From Gorsachius magnificus (Eukaryota; Chordata; Aves; Pelecaniformes; Ardeidae): a DNA stretch of 64,000 nt. The stretch spans positions 40,070,507 through 40,134,506 of the forward strand of contig CM067086.1 of assembly GCA_034008185.1 (NCBI GenBank), read 5' to 3'. Below the pieces are notes generated by a model. The model was not told the origin of the DNA and made no database searches. It saw nothing but the letters and a program-made list of their open reading frames with translations. Made by a program: the position numbers and the translations under genes. Positions 38,101-49,748 of this stretch are shown in pieces. Each line of letters starts with the position of its first letter. Position 1 is the stretch's first letter.

Positions 38101-39489
38101 TGATCCTCAAATACCCAGACGATATCCTTACAGATGCTTATGCCCAAACTTCTACTTCTGTTCTATACGGAATATACTGAAGCCAGAAGTTAACCTAGAT
38201 TTGTCAGAAAAATTCATTCTTAATTATGAAATTCTTTTCTATAGCAGCAAATTAAGTAGTCAGTAAATCAACTTTTCTGAGGCTAAAAACACTGTGCTCC
38301 ACCAGTATCAGTACTATGAGGGTTAGACAGGGAAGTCGAATGCATCTCCCTACAGTAAGTCTCTTTCAAGCCAAAGTTTTACCTGTAAGCTCATCAAGGC
38401 CAAGATCGGGCAATTTCAAATTCTAAAGCAGTGTACAAAACTGTGCTCACTGTTACGTAACTACTACAAATCCAGATTTTAGAGACATATGAATTTTACA
38501 CATCCTATAATAAAAAGCAATCATGAAAGATGAGCAGCTTTTAAGAGATAAGCCCGAAAACTGTTCTCTTCTTCAAGGCTACAAAACTAAACACTGTAAC
38601 AAACAGCTACCATCTCTTAAGTGCTTCTAAACCCACACTCCTAAGAAGCAGGACGTGTCAGAAAGGCACTAGCCATACTCTGAGATGCAAAGGAAAGTGA
38701 GAGTAATGAAGACAAGATGGAAAAGAGGAGAGATGCAAGAGCATCAAAATAAGAACCGGGGAAACAAACAAATTAAAAAAACAACCAAACAAAAAACCAC
38801 ACACACACCCCCCAAACGTAAGTCATGTCAGATTTAAAAGCTGTGACTATTTACACTTTTGCTACCTCCTTTCTATACCATTCACAGGCCCTTACAGGAA
38901 GTAGTGTAACACAGGCACAACAACACTATTAAGTAACAGAAGTGATTACATCAACATTTTGTGCTGTGAGAAATATAAAAAGGAGTGAGAGCAGGGACTG
39001 TGCTATATATGAAGTGTACAAATGCAGTTGAGAAGGAGGGTGGCATGAACAGCAACATTCTTCAAAGAAGGGACGAAATACTTGTGTCAACAGTTATTAA
39101 TATCTGTGATTTTTGTTTGGATTTACAGAGCTCAGAAAAAGCTGCTGTATCTCTTGAGAAAAGTGTTAATGCAAAAAAAAGTTTTTCTCTACCACTGAAA
39201 ACAAAACAACCCCAAACACTTCCAATGCTGCAACTCTGAACACATTTCTTTAAATTAAACAATGAGATCACGTGTCAGAACAGGCACTGTGGACCACTCA
39301 CACAATACATTTTTAATCAGACAACAGTGCTTCACACAGCATTGATAAACTCTTCATTTCAGTGATCTACACTCAAGTTCAGCCTGCAAAAACATCTTTG
39401 AGGCTGAAAGTTTCTAGTAATGTTAAACATTATATACAGCTACCGAGATGGGAACATAACATTCCACAAACGAAGCCAAAACTACTTAC

Positions 39490-39643
39490 GTTTCAAAACA
39501 GCGATCCACATTGTCTGACATCAGAAGTAGCATGCATAGCTGTTCCAGTGCTATTAGCTGCATATCCCTTTCATCTCCCTGCCCCATCTGCAGCCATTCC
39601 AGCAACGTGTCTGGGTCCACATCTGCCATGGTTTGGTGTTTTG

Positions 39644-39681
<38 letters not shown>

Positions 39682-39799
39682 GAGCCACCTCCGCTTCGGT
39701 TAAAAATGTACCAAAAATATCCTTTAATTTTCAAGCCACACTAACTTGAGCACAATTAATGCCTCCCTTCAGCCAGCCCCAGGCTTTTGCAGTTTTCAC
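39490..39799 (-). CDS. HECTD1: HECTD1 exon 2 (5' UTR and start codon)
   Basis: The ATG is at 39,629, in strong Kozak context (ACC ATG G). The exon encodes [20 protein letters not shown], then [17 protein letters not shown] and [10 protein letters not shown]; the coding part is 39,490-39,629. The donor is AAAC|GTAAGT. Upstream, 170 bases of leader reach an acceptor TTCCCAG|G at 39,800-39,801. In mRNA sense the leader holds T24 followed directly by A14, ending 15 bases before the ATG. This start is chosen because the N-terminus matches the family exactly. Confidence 0.95.
39644..39681. repeat. T14-A24 inverted homopolymer in the HECTD1 leader
   Basis: On the plus strand T14 (39,644-39,657) is followed with no spacer by A24 (39,658-39,681). 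In the HECTD1 mRNA this reads U24 then A14, ending 15 bases before the start codon. It can fold into a hairpin of up to 14 A-U pairs. Lengths are subject to sequencing error. Confidence 0.9.
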
Positions 39800-42068
39800 C
39801 TGGGAAGAAAGAGGAAAAACAAAAATTATCATCACAATCTTGTCTTTAAACTTTTTTGATTTGCCCCTCTCAAAAATGTATGTGTGTGTATATATATAAA
39901 AAAAATGCGTATTTTTGGGTTGATGTTAAGAAAACATCCACATATTTGACGAGCAATTTTTTTTCAAGCTTTATCCATGAGTAAGCAGTGATGAGTTTGT
40001 TCTGTTTCACTGGAAATAAATCTCTAGTTCCAGCTGACAATCAAGCAAGACTTAGAGCCTACTCTTATTTATAAGATAACTCAAAACTAAAACTCAAGTA
40101 GAAAAACTGTGCTTAACCCTCTTATAGATTCTCAAAGCTAATAAAAAGTCAAATAGTGCTGTCTTGCCTATCCCCTTTCCTTTAATATCACTTCAGAATA
40201 AAGTGTGCAGCTTTCTGAAAGATGGATTACCTCCTCACTAAAGTATTCACAGAGAGACATCAAATGTCACATTTTAAATACAAACCCACAAAACAAACAA
40301 CAACAAAAAGAGATGTACATCTAAAGACTTGGAGAATCTTTGCAAAAGCTTTATTAATGCTTCACCTTTTTAAATAGTGTTTGAACATAAGGAAAATGAG
40401 GTTTTTAAGTCCAAGGATAAAAAAGCCAATTTAAGAATAGCTTCCATTTTCAAGAGTTACGGGTTTGTTTGGTGGGTTTTGGTTTTTTTTTTGGAAAAAA
40501 CTTATTGAATTCGTAGCTTTAAAAAAAAAAATGCAGTGAATAAGTCAAATAATTCATGTACATATAAGGAATACAACATTATTTGTTGGCCCAGTGCCAT
40601 AGCTGTACATGCAAGCTGAAGACCAAAAAAGTCCCTTTAAAATGTTAAGAGATATTTTTGACCTATGTGCTTGCTTTTTACTTCGTGTTTTACTAACAAA
40701 CGATCAAAGTCACCTCCCATGCCCACGAACCCAGCAAACATGACTACTTTCATATAAAAACTAGAACAAAGGTTCCAAACCAATCTCCCCAACTTAAGCA
40801 TACAAGGGGGGAAAAAAGCGCTATTTTTTGAATATAGCTTATAAAAAAAGAGTTTGCTTTCCAAACTCATATATAAATATGAAATACTGGACAGTGTCCG
40901 CACAAATAGGGGGGTGGGAGAGAGCAGCTCAGTCTGGACAAAGTCTGCCTACTTGTTTACTTGCTACTAACGAGTTAATAGTTAAAAAATAACTCCACCA
41001 AGGGCACATCTACAAAAGGGAATCAGAAATTGGTATTACATGGAGAAACGGACACTGAATCAGCAGCGCCGTTTCACAATAGCTGTGAACCCAAAGATGT
41101 GACAGAACAAAAGTACGATATGTTTTTATAATTTAGGACCATAACGACATTGCAGATCACTCAATTACTGCTTGCTACTTATTGCTGTTGCTGCTGCAGT
41201 CTCGCTGTAAAAAGTAACTCAAACGTTACTAAATTCACATTCTGTGCTTTAAACAATGTCTATGATCCTCCGAGCCGTTTACAGGCTGTATTTCCTGCTC
41301 CAAGACTAAGTAAAACTACTTTCAGCCAGTACAAGTGGGATCGTATCGTAAGCATAGTACAGCCTCCTTAACGCGACTAAATTATTAACTTCAGTTGGGG
41401 GGAGGGGGGAAGGGGGTAAAGAAAGGGTGAAGGCAACAGAAAGAAGAAAATTACGAGAGACAGCGAAAGCGGGGTAAGTTCAATACCGGCACCTGCTGTT
41501 CTTCCACCCCAGACGAGCTCTAACCAGACGGAAACGAACCACCGAGCAGAAAACGGAGCAGGGCGAGAGGCCGGGGCTCCCAGGAGAGCCGCGCCAGAAA
41601 AGGGGCCAGGCCGCCGCCGCCGCCGCCACACTCATCCCCCCACCGCCCGGGCCCCCCCAGGCGCGTCAGGCGGGCCCCGGGCCGGCGCGCGGGGATTCGG
41701 GGCCCCCTCCCTACACCCGGCCCCCCGGGGAAGGGGAGCCCTCCCACCGCCTCACCCCTCCTCGCCGCCCCCGCGCACAGGCTCCCCGGCGGCGTGAGGG
41801 GCTCCCCGGCGGCGCCGCCCCGCTCTGCCCCTCAGCGCCCCCCCCCCGGGATCTTCCGGCACCCACTGCCGCCCCCGCCCAGGGCCCCGGCCCGCAGCCG
41901 GGCCTCCCAGCCCGCCGACACCCAGCCACCAGGCCCGAGCAGCGACGCTCGAGTTCCTGGCGAGCCGCAGGCCTCGCAGGGTGACCCGGCCTGGCGGCTC
42001 AGGAAAAGCACAGTCTCCCCAGCGCCAACAGAAGCGGCCCCCGCACCCTCCCGGCCCCCGCCGCTCAC
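39800..42068. other. HECTD1 intron 1
   Basis: The part near exon 2 is AT-rich with short T and A runs (around 40,480-40,530) and a small TG/TA repeat (39,881-39,900). The part near exon 1 is within the CpG island. No gene is seen. Confidence 0.6.
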
Positions 42069-42545
42069 CTCAGCCTCCCGGGGCCTCTTCGCCAGAGCCG
42101 ACCCCTCCTCAGCGCCGCGGGGAGACAGGGGGAGAGGGGCCTGAGCCCCGCAGCAGGCGGCGGCCAGCGGCATCCATGGCGCTCCGCCCGGCACGGGATT
42201 GGGCGGGAGGAGGGGGAAGGGAGCCGCGCCGTGGCCGCGGGGGAGGAGCTGGCGCCGGCTGAGCGGCCGCTGGGGGCGCTGCGGGAGCGGCCCCGCCACC
42301 GCCCGCCTCTGCAGGCGCCGGGGCCGCGACCCCAGCGCCGTGCGGGCCGCGCTCCCGCTCGGGCGCGCCGAACCCGGCTCCAGCGCGGCTCCCGCTGCCT
42401 GGGGAGCCTCGGGCCCGCGAGGGCCCTCTCCTCCCGGCGCCAGGCTCGACAGTGAGGAGCGGCAGTCGAGGCTCGCCCAGCGCGTCCGCTGGCTCGCTCC
42501 AGGCTTGGGTGGCCTCGGTCGCTAGGGGCTCCCGCGGGGGGGGGG
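41480..42545. promoter_or_regulatory. CpG island promoter of HECTD1
   Basis: Sharp change from AT-rich flanks to a GC-dominated block dense in CpG (GCCGCCGCCGCC and GGCGCGCGGGG motifs), with GC-box-like GGGCGG/CCGCCC cores (for example around 42,184-42,207). It spans the HECTD1 first exon. No TATA box is evident. Such islands often fire in both directions, so a divergent plus-strand transcript is plausible. The many long ORFs across it are GC-driven shadows. Confidence 0.85.
42069..42200 (-). other. HECTD1: HECTD1 exon 1, non-coding (3' boundary sure, 5' end estimated)
   Basis: Inside the CpG island a good donor (GGCTGAG|GTGAGC) lies at 42,068-42,069 on the minus strand, and the next acceptor is that of exon 2. 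The transcription start is not visible, so the right end is approximate. Two overlapping ATGs at 42,177 and 42,173 would begin short upstream ORFs if the start site is beyond them (see findings). Confidence 0.6.
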
Positions 42546-42631
42546 CCGGGGGAAATTTTATTATTTAATGATTACAGGGCTTTTTATTTCGTGCCGTATG
42601 AGGTTATGTACTTCAATATAGTAGTCATTAC

Positions 42632-42650
42632 GGGGGGGGGGGGGGGGGGG
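42632..42650 (+). repeat. G19 homopolymer
   Basis: A run of 19 G just outside the CpG island. It could form a quadruplex; the length is uncertain. Confidence 0.9.
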
Positions 42651-42912
42651 CGTATGCCTTGCAGGGCCCACTCTTGAAAATGCTTTGATCCACCTCTGGT
42701 ACCTCCATTAAAGGGGCGAGGGTGAACAGATTTAAACATTTTAATGGGTCTTTCAGAGCAGAGGTTTTAAGTTGCCCTTACCCTGTCGTGAATCTCAGAT
42801 ACTGCAGCCATACTGCGTAGCCTGAGGCATGTTTTGCAGTAGGGAAGCCCCCTGCCACATGTGCTGTGAAATGCTGTGCGGTTACCTTGCGTGTGATCAA
42901 AAAACAAAGGAA

Positions 42913-42991
42913 GCAAACTGCTATAGATTTAAAATGAAGGACTGGAAGGACTTCATGGCAAACTACTACAAATTTAAAATGAAGGACTAAA
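42913..42991. repeat. Imperfect 45-bp tandem duplication
   Basis: Copy 1 (42,913-42,957) begins GCAAACTGCTATAGATTTAA; copy 2 (from 42,958) begins GCAAACTACTACAAATTTAA. Both contain TTTAAAATGAAGGACT. Several substitutions separate them, so this one is older than the 176-bp duplication. Confidence 0.85.
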
Positions 42992-44324
42992 AGCAGAGGG
43001 CCTTCAAAATAATTTTATGCTCGGTAACATGACATGCGTTTTCCTAAGGAATTTAAGCCTATTAATATAAGTACAGTAAATAAGATTATTGTACATCTGA
43101 ATGTCACTCCTACCTACCTCAGACATTTCCTGTAATTAGGAGGCTAAAACTATGCACTGAACAAAAAGGCGATAGCAGTCATGCTCAGCTAAAACTCGCC
43201 AAATGCAGAATTTTTTATTGTTCGGTGGTGTAGTAAAACCTCTCAAAAGTGTTACCTTTATTGCTGTATTTTTTTTTCAGAATACAAGAACAGTAGTCCC
43301 TTTGTCTCTATTTCTGATTTCTAAGGCAGCTTAGCCTTTCTGGCTTACCGTCTTAGGTCTCAAGTGCCACTTGTTCCAGCCCTGCTGAGATTTACATGTA
43401 TATCCGTTGCCTATGCTTGTCCTTCAGAGGTCAGCAAGATTTCTTATATGCTTAAAGTTAAGGACATGAGGCAGTAGGATGACTGAGTCTGCAGCGTTTA
43501 AATTTAGAAGCTTGATCTTCTTTTACTTTCACTGGTGCAGAAGCAGAATTAGGCCAAACTTAACGAGAACCGCATCTGCTAAGTGACCTCGCCCCTGTTG
43601 TGCGATGCTAGAACAATTTCCTTTGCTTTTTATTGTGAAGGGAGGTTTCAATTAAAGCATCGTTATGACTTTCTTCTGAAGACCAAAAACAAATGCTGAT
43701 TTTCCATTGTAAAGACCAAAAACTTTGAAATCAAACAAACGTTTCACTCTTGGCACATAGGCTGCACTTTCTGCTTCAGGCGTTTTTGGACAGAGACATG
43801 GTTATCCATGGAGACGATGAGGTTATCAAAATAGAGATCAATTTGGGAACAAAATCAAAATTTTAAATATAGTACATGCAAAGAAAACAAATCGTGGATT
43901 TTAAGTACTATTGAGTAGGAGTACACCACTTAAAAATACTGGAAATAGCTTTTAGTGCTACACATCTTTATTTCTAAATGGATAAACATAAATACTTCCA
44001 TGTCCTGTTGCATTAATTGCCCAATTCAATATATCCTGTAATTTTTTTATATTGAAGTATATCAAATACTATATTACACCTTTAGTCATGAATCAGGATT
44101 TTCTTGCATTGTCATACATTTGTAAGAGTTTGCTGGTGATTTTTGTTCCTCATTACAAGATTTCTTCTCCCCAGAATGAATCTGAAAAAGAAGAAATGAT
44201 CTGCTGACTAGATAATCTCTGCTTTATCAATGATGTACTTCTTACAGTGTATATGTTGTTCATTGTCTGATTCATACTTTTTCCACTTCATGTGCTGACT
44301 GGGTGTTCAAATTATTTTTGGCAG

Positions 44325-44504
44325 GTTGTCAGAGTACCGCATTGAAATGTAATACAGCAAGTGATACCCCGCAAGTTACTGTTTCAGGCTCCTTCTCTGC
44401 GCACAGCACTGGTGCAGACTACGAGTACCTCTTCAAAAGTGACTGCTCTCTAATAAGAAGGACATCACTAGCAAATAAGAGTACCGTTAGCGGATCAGAA
44501 AGAC
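44325..44504 (+). other. Candidate plus-strand exon A (unknown transcript)
   Basis: A 180-bp open segment between a good acceptor (TTATTTTTGGCAG|G) and a good donor (AAAGAC|GTAAGA). It is relatively CpG-rich for its surroundings. The open frame reads STALKCNTASDTPQVTVSG, ADYEYLFKSDCSLIRRTS and SLANKSTVSGSER. I do not recognise the sequence. Splice-like sites are frequent by chance in 18 kb, so this is only a candidate for a lncRNA or lineage-specific gene. Confidence 0.22.
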
Positions 44505-46337
44505 GTAAGAATTGTGTCAGTCATTTTTACAGAATTACCTGCTTGCATTTGGATTTTCATATGAACAAAGTTTTGTTCAGGCCCCCAAATTTCCAGCCTG
44601 TGGCTATCATTTGGTTAGTGCTAGGCCTAAGCGTATTGAGGAAGAAGGACTTCACATGGGTTAGTGCAGCCAGAGGGGGAAGGCAAGTAATGCCATGTAC
44701 TGAAGTGGCAAGCAATGGCTCTTGACTGTAATAGTTGCTTTGAGGAAAATCACTCTGAGCATTGCGTGAAACTTGCAAAAGCAACTATAGCTCCCTGTAC
44801 TTGTACAATGTACATATTATTCATTCAGTAAGTTAGAAAATGACCTAAATTCTAACACCAGCTGACACGCACTTCATGTATGACCTTGGCCCAATCCCTT
44901 AATCGCTGCACGCCTCTGTTTCATCCTTTGTAAAAACGCAAGATAGTAATGCTGGAGTCAGAAATGTCATAGCATTTATGGAACTGTGAGTTGCTGAGGC
45001 ATGTTACTATATTAAGTCAGAATTCCTCTTTATGACTACACTTGAGCAGACCACACATGTAAGTGACTGAGGATGATTTTGGAAATTAGGTCACATAGGG
45101 TCAACATAGTTTGACCTTTGTAGAGCGTGATATTGACCAATGAACAGCATTTTTGCCATGTATTTACCTGAAAACTAAAATTTGGCTTTAAAAGAGAAAA
45201 CATCAGTACAATTACTGGCGTAATACTGTGCCAGGGACAGATGAACCACGGAGAAATACGGCGTGGAGGTTAGGAAGAGTCAGGGATTGGAGGGCTGCGG
45301 ATGCAGAGAGCTCCTGAGACATGTTATAAAGGATCACCCCACTTGAGGCAGCTACTCAATAAGAAGACAGTGCAGGTGTTCTCAGAAGGATTTGATTCTG
45401 TTTGGAAAAAAGTGATGTTTGGCTAGAATATGGCAAAATCTTCTCAGGATGGGAAAAAAACCAAATGTGTTTTCACTTACAGCTCAAAGAAAAATAACAT
45501 TTATTACTGCTTTTATATTATGTTCAGGCTGGTGTTGTCTTTATGGTTTTAGCTGATAGCAGAAGGAAAAATCTGTCATGGGTACTGTTGATCTATCACA
45601 CAGCGTGCTGGTAAGGTTTGTAAGCTTCAGATAGGAATGATTGGGCTTTTGTTACAGAAAATACAAAACTCTGGCCAAAGTCAAACTGAAATACACCTAC
45701 AATTCAAGAAACCCCCAAGAAGTCTCAGATTCTTCAGTAGGTTTTTGATACAGAAGCTAGAACCTAGTATAATTGATGCTTTTGTTAGCTGTACTGCCCA
45801 CCTCTGTATACATGCCAAGTTGATGTTTCCAAAAATACCACTCCTCCAGAGTAAATAGAACAGAGGGTGACATAAATGGTCCCTGAACACCTCCACAAAT
45901 TTAATTGAGTAGTTTATGCTAAAGGCCAGCGCTCTGCCCAGCCAAATAAAGCAGTTAGGATATTTGTGGATTATTTATCCTTCTGCTTATAACACTTTTC
46001 TCTGCCACCCACACAATAACATAGTAGAAAACACTGAAAGTTCCTACTCCTCCAGAAACAAAATATGAATAATTCCATACACGTTTCATTTTCTTGATGA
46101 ATGCTATACTTTTAAAGAAAAAGTTAATAAATGATGACAACACATTTCAAAGCAAGGAGGCCAGATACTACAGAAACTTAATTGCCGTGTCAGGCAAGGT
46201 TTAGTTTTACAGAATTTGGCTATTTGAACTTATTTATTTCTTAAGCATGTTGTTAAAAAGATTTTCTTCAAGAAAACTTGCAATTGGTAAAACCTTTCTG
46301 ATTTAAATCCCCCTATGCTATCATGGTCTCTTCTTAG

Positions 46338-46401
46338 CCACTTTACTGTTGCACAAGCCTGAGGAGCACAAACAGAGCGACAGCGTCTTGACTTTCCAAA
46401 A
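46338..46401 (+). other. Candidate plus-strand exon B (unknown transcript)
   Basis: A 64-bp segment between TCTCTTCTTAG|C and CCAAAA|GTATGT. Its open frame (LLLHKPEEHKQSDSVLTFQ) is in the phase that exon A would supply (A ends in phase 1; B opens with two bases of a codon). It lies at the start of a CpG-richer patch. No protein family is recognised. Confidence 0.2.
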
Positions 46402-49400
46402 GTATGTGCCAGTTTTTGCAGCCCTGGCAATCGCCGGCCAATTCTGTGCCAGCTGCCGAGCGTGGCATGTTTGCGATGCGCCGTCTTGGGCAAGCTGCTG
46501 TAGCAGGCGCTGTGGGAGAGGTTGCATCGTTGAGAGTCCAAGTGTTGCAATTACACGTGGTGATGTGGTGAACCCATGACTAACGTTGACGTGATAAATG
46601 TGCGAGTGGCATGCTGGTGGCTGGTGTTTATGGAGGCACAGGGCTGAGTCATTGCTCTGCTTGTTCAACTCCTCCTTGGGAGAGCGTCAGCTTCCTGGAA
46701 GGTTCTTCTCAGAGCTGAGTGAATGAACCTGGAGATGTGCAGAAGAGCGTGGTTTTTTGAAAACTGCAAATTCTCCGAAATTATCTTTTCTTTCTGAAAT
46801 TCTTGTTGAAAATCATATATGTTACAGTGCTTTCTCCTAAGTAAACTCACCCATGTGGGTTTTGGGTTTTGGTTTTTTTGCTGTTGTGGGTTTTTTTTTT
46901 AAGTATGAGTTTACTTTGTTGGTGTTGCGGGCTGGGGAGTGAAAAGTGGGTAAACTTTGTATCACTCAACTCCTTTTACCTCTGTTTACTTACACCTATA
47001 TCACTTATTTGGACATAAAATGGAAAATAACCCATCATCACAGCCTGCCCTCTCACGGCCCTTCCACCTCCGATTGGCAAAGGGAAAAGTGAGGCAGAAG
47101 TTAGGCAACAGTTATCTATTTCAGGCTGCTAGCTGTACCCTGTCCACCAGTAACATAGGCAACAGCAATAAATCTCAATCCAAGACAAGTGCAAGGAGAG
47201 ATGGGTGACTCAGATCACAGTATTTCTTACTGGTTGTAACGGCACAGGCTAGGTTATAACTTTGTGAACCAGAAGATTAATCAAGATTTGGGATTTGTTC
47301 CTCCTAGTTTTACTCTCTTGTTATGGGAGTAAAACACATGTAATCCTACCAAACAGCTGATGTGGCTTCCAAAATTTCTAGTTAAGTATTATAAGTAAAT
47401 TTCAATGTTCTGTGCTGATGAGAACACTTACAATAAGAAGAAAATGTCTTAATCACCAGATAATTCTTCTGTATTCTGGGATTAAAAAACTCCAGCTACT
47501 TAGAGTTTTATTGGAATGAGTATAATTTTTACAGACTTAAAAGCTTACTAATGCCTTTTACTATTCTTGTAATGAAATTATGCCCTATTCACCATTGTTG
47601 AATGTCTTGACATGCAAAAAGAAGAAACAGTCTCAAGCTCCTAAAACCTGAATTTCTGGATTAGTTACTGACTGGAAAGAGCTACATCCTTCATTCAAGC
47701 TGGGAAAATTCAACAGAATATTGTGGTGGAGCATGCATGGCAGAGTTCAGTGTCTGAGTTCTGTTCACACTCTGAACATATCTCAGAGTTGAACATCTCC
47801 GGTGCCCTCCGGAGACAGAAAACAAAAAATTGTATCATTACTAATGAAATAGGAAAACTTTCTTGCCCCACTGGTGGCTCTTAGGGAAAACGGGAAAGTA
47901 CCACACTTCACTAATGGTTTGTTCATTCAGAAAGATAATCTGTGCACTCTGCAAGCTCAGTGAAGCCTTGTATTGTTTGATTTGTAGGAAAGGTGCCATT
48001 CAAACAACTTCGATCCTTGTCGCAAGTGGTGAAATGACTTTATTTAGAATTGTAGTAGTGAGATGAAACCAGGTTTCTGCAGCTCCTCAAGTCTATGTTC
48101 CTGCAAGGAAAGAATATGCATTCCTTAAGGAATATATTACAGATAGTAAACTGTGTACCTGATTTTATCTTAATTAGTTTTTATTAATAAATGAGGATCA
48201 CACTGTGCATGTGTTGGGATTTGTCCTTCACTGTAACCTTTGGACTTATTCCCAGGCTACAAACTGTATTAAATAGAACTGGCTGAAAATGGGAAAACAA
48301 TTTTGCAAAGGGAGACAAAGAACTTTTAATTTCGACGGAGCTGATTTTCACTCTTTGCCCATTGCTAGTGAATGCAGTAAACGATGCTGGGGGGGTTCCT
48401 CCTATTTTCTTAATTTTGGTTTTCCTTTTGCCACTTTACTTTTTTTGAACTTCTTTAACATAAGTCTTTGTAAAGCGCAAAAACAGCCCCCAAAGCTCAG
48501 AGCCCTGAAATTCATTGTTATGTTGAATGTAAGGAAAAGGATGAGAAACACAACCGTTCCCAAGACATTAAAAATGGATTAATGCATTCCTGTTTAGAAA
48601 ATACCTTAGAAGAAGCAGGTTTTGAATGAGAAATGCATATGTCTCAACTGTACTTATACTAGGCTTCATTCGATTAAACCACCTCTGGCAGAAGAAAAGA
48701 AGTGGATATACAGTGATGAAGGCTGAAAACATTACCCTTGCTCACTACATTTCAAACTGTGACCCAGGCCAATTAAAGAAAATCTTTTTGATCTGAGAGC
48801 AGAGAGCTTTGTGGCAGAGCTGCGTGTTTGTAGGAGAGGAAGTGGCCATGGGAGAAAATGGGTATAAATGTCAAATTACTTGCCTAAGAGCTTTCAGTTA
48901 ACTAACACAAACATAAGGAAAATGATAAGTATACTTACTTCGTAAGGCATATAATGCATGGTTAGTGACCTATTTTTGAAGAGTTTCATCACCGGTGTTT
49001 TAACTCCATAGGAGTTCAGAGATCCACGTGATGAGTGAGTGAGTAGCACAGGATAAATGATTCATACCCATTTTTCTTGTAGCCTTTTGGACACCCATTG
49101 ACTTATGCTGGTAAAATGGGATTTCCTTGAACAGGTCACAGATTACTCCCAATTACGGCACAGAGTTTTGTTTTTCAGTTCTTGTGTACTTGGTATCAAC
49201 ACCTTAAAAAACGAGGCTAGCTGTAAAGTGGTTACAATGTACTTCCAGCCCAAGTTGCTGCGGCTAAGCTTTTAATACCAGTGTCCTGTTTGCATTGACT
49301 CTTAGTTATATATGGTAAGATGCCAGCATTACTTTGTTGTGCAAGCATATTGTACATGCTTTTACAATCGGTTCTGTGTTATAGGGTTATATTTTTCTAC

Positions 49401-49552
49401 TGTTAGACATTAGCTCGTTGGGGTTTTGCTGTCTGTATAAATTTCTGTGTAAACACTGATCTCAGTGGACACAGGTAACTTATTAAAATTACTAAGTATT
49501 GTCTGAGCCTGCATCAAAGCAAGAATGTACTCTACCCAGTTTTTTCATGCAG

Positions 49553-49748
49553 TACCAGCTGTAAAATCAGCAGGCCAAATTATCTTTGTAAAGAAATGCC
49601 ATTATGCTGAAGTCAATAAGGCCTCACCAGTCTGGGCCAGCAGGCAGTTTGGCTCAAATACTAGCACCTGTTACAGGAGTTTAGCTAAAGTGCATCACCA
49701 GAAATACAAAGTTTTGTACAAGACTCTTAGCGGGCTTGACATTTTAAG
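49553..49748 (+). other. Candidate plus-strand exon C (unknown transcript)
   Basis: A 196-bp segment between TTTTTTCATGCAG|T and the consensus donor TTTTAAG|GTGAGA. It is open in one frame (FVKKCHYAEVNKASPVW, VHHQKYKVLYKTLSGLDIL). It does not join in frame to exon B directly, so if real it may be part of a non-coding or alternatively spliced transcript. Confidence 0.2.

Larger units (their letters stand above)
22404..39489. other. HECTD1 intron 2 (about 17 kb)
   Basis: The largest intron in the window. It holds two CR1 fragments (22.53 kb and 30.1 kb), a possible A-tailed retrocopy (23.57-23.93 kb), a 176-bp tandem duplication (34.78-35.13 kb) and an A/C-rich patch near 38.77-38.82 kb. The rest is AT-rich and otherwise unremarkable. 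Large 5' introns often carry enhancers, but none can be identified by eye. Confidence 0.65.

Noticed and set aside
39362..39744. Plus-strand ORFs antisense to HECTD1 exon 2
   Set aside because: They are shadows of the real minus-strand coding exon and run into Lys/Phe homopolymer translation of the A24/T14 tract.
41377..42525. Many long overlapping ORFs on both strands in the CpG island
   Set aside because: GC-rich sequence has few stop codons. The translations are Gly/Ala/Arg/Pro-biased and conflict with each other; the known feature is the HECTD1 promoter and first exon.
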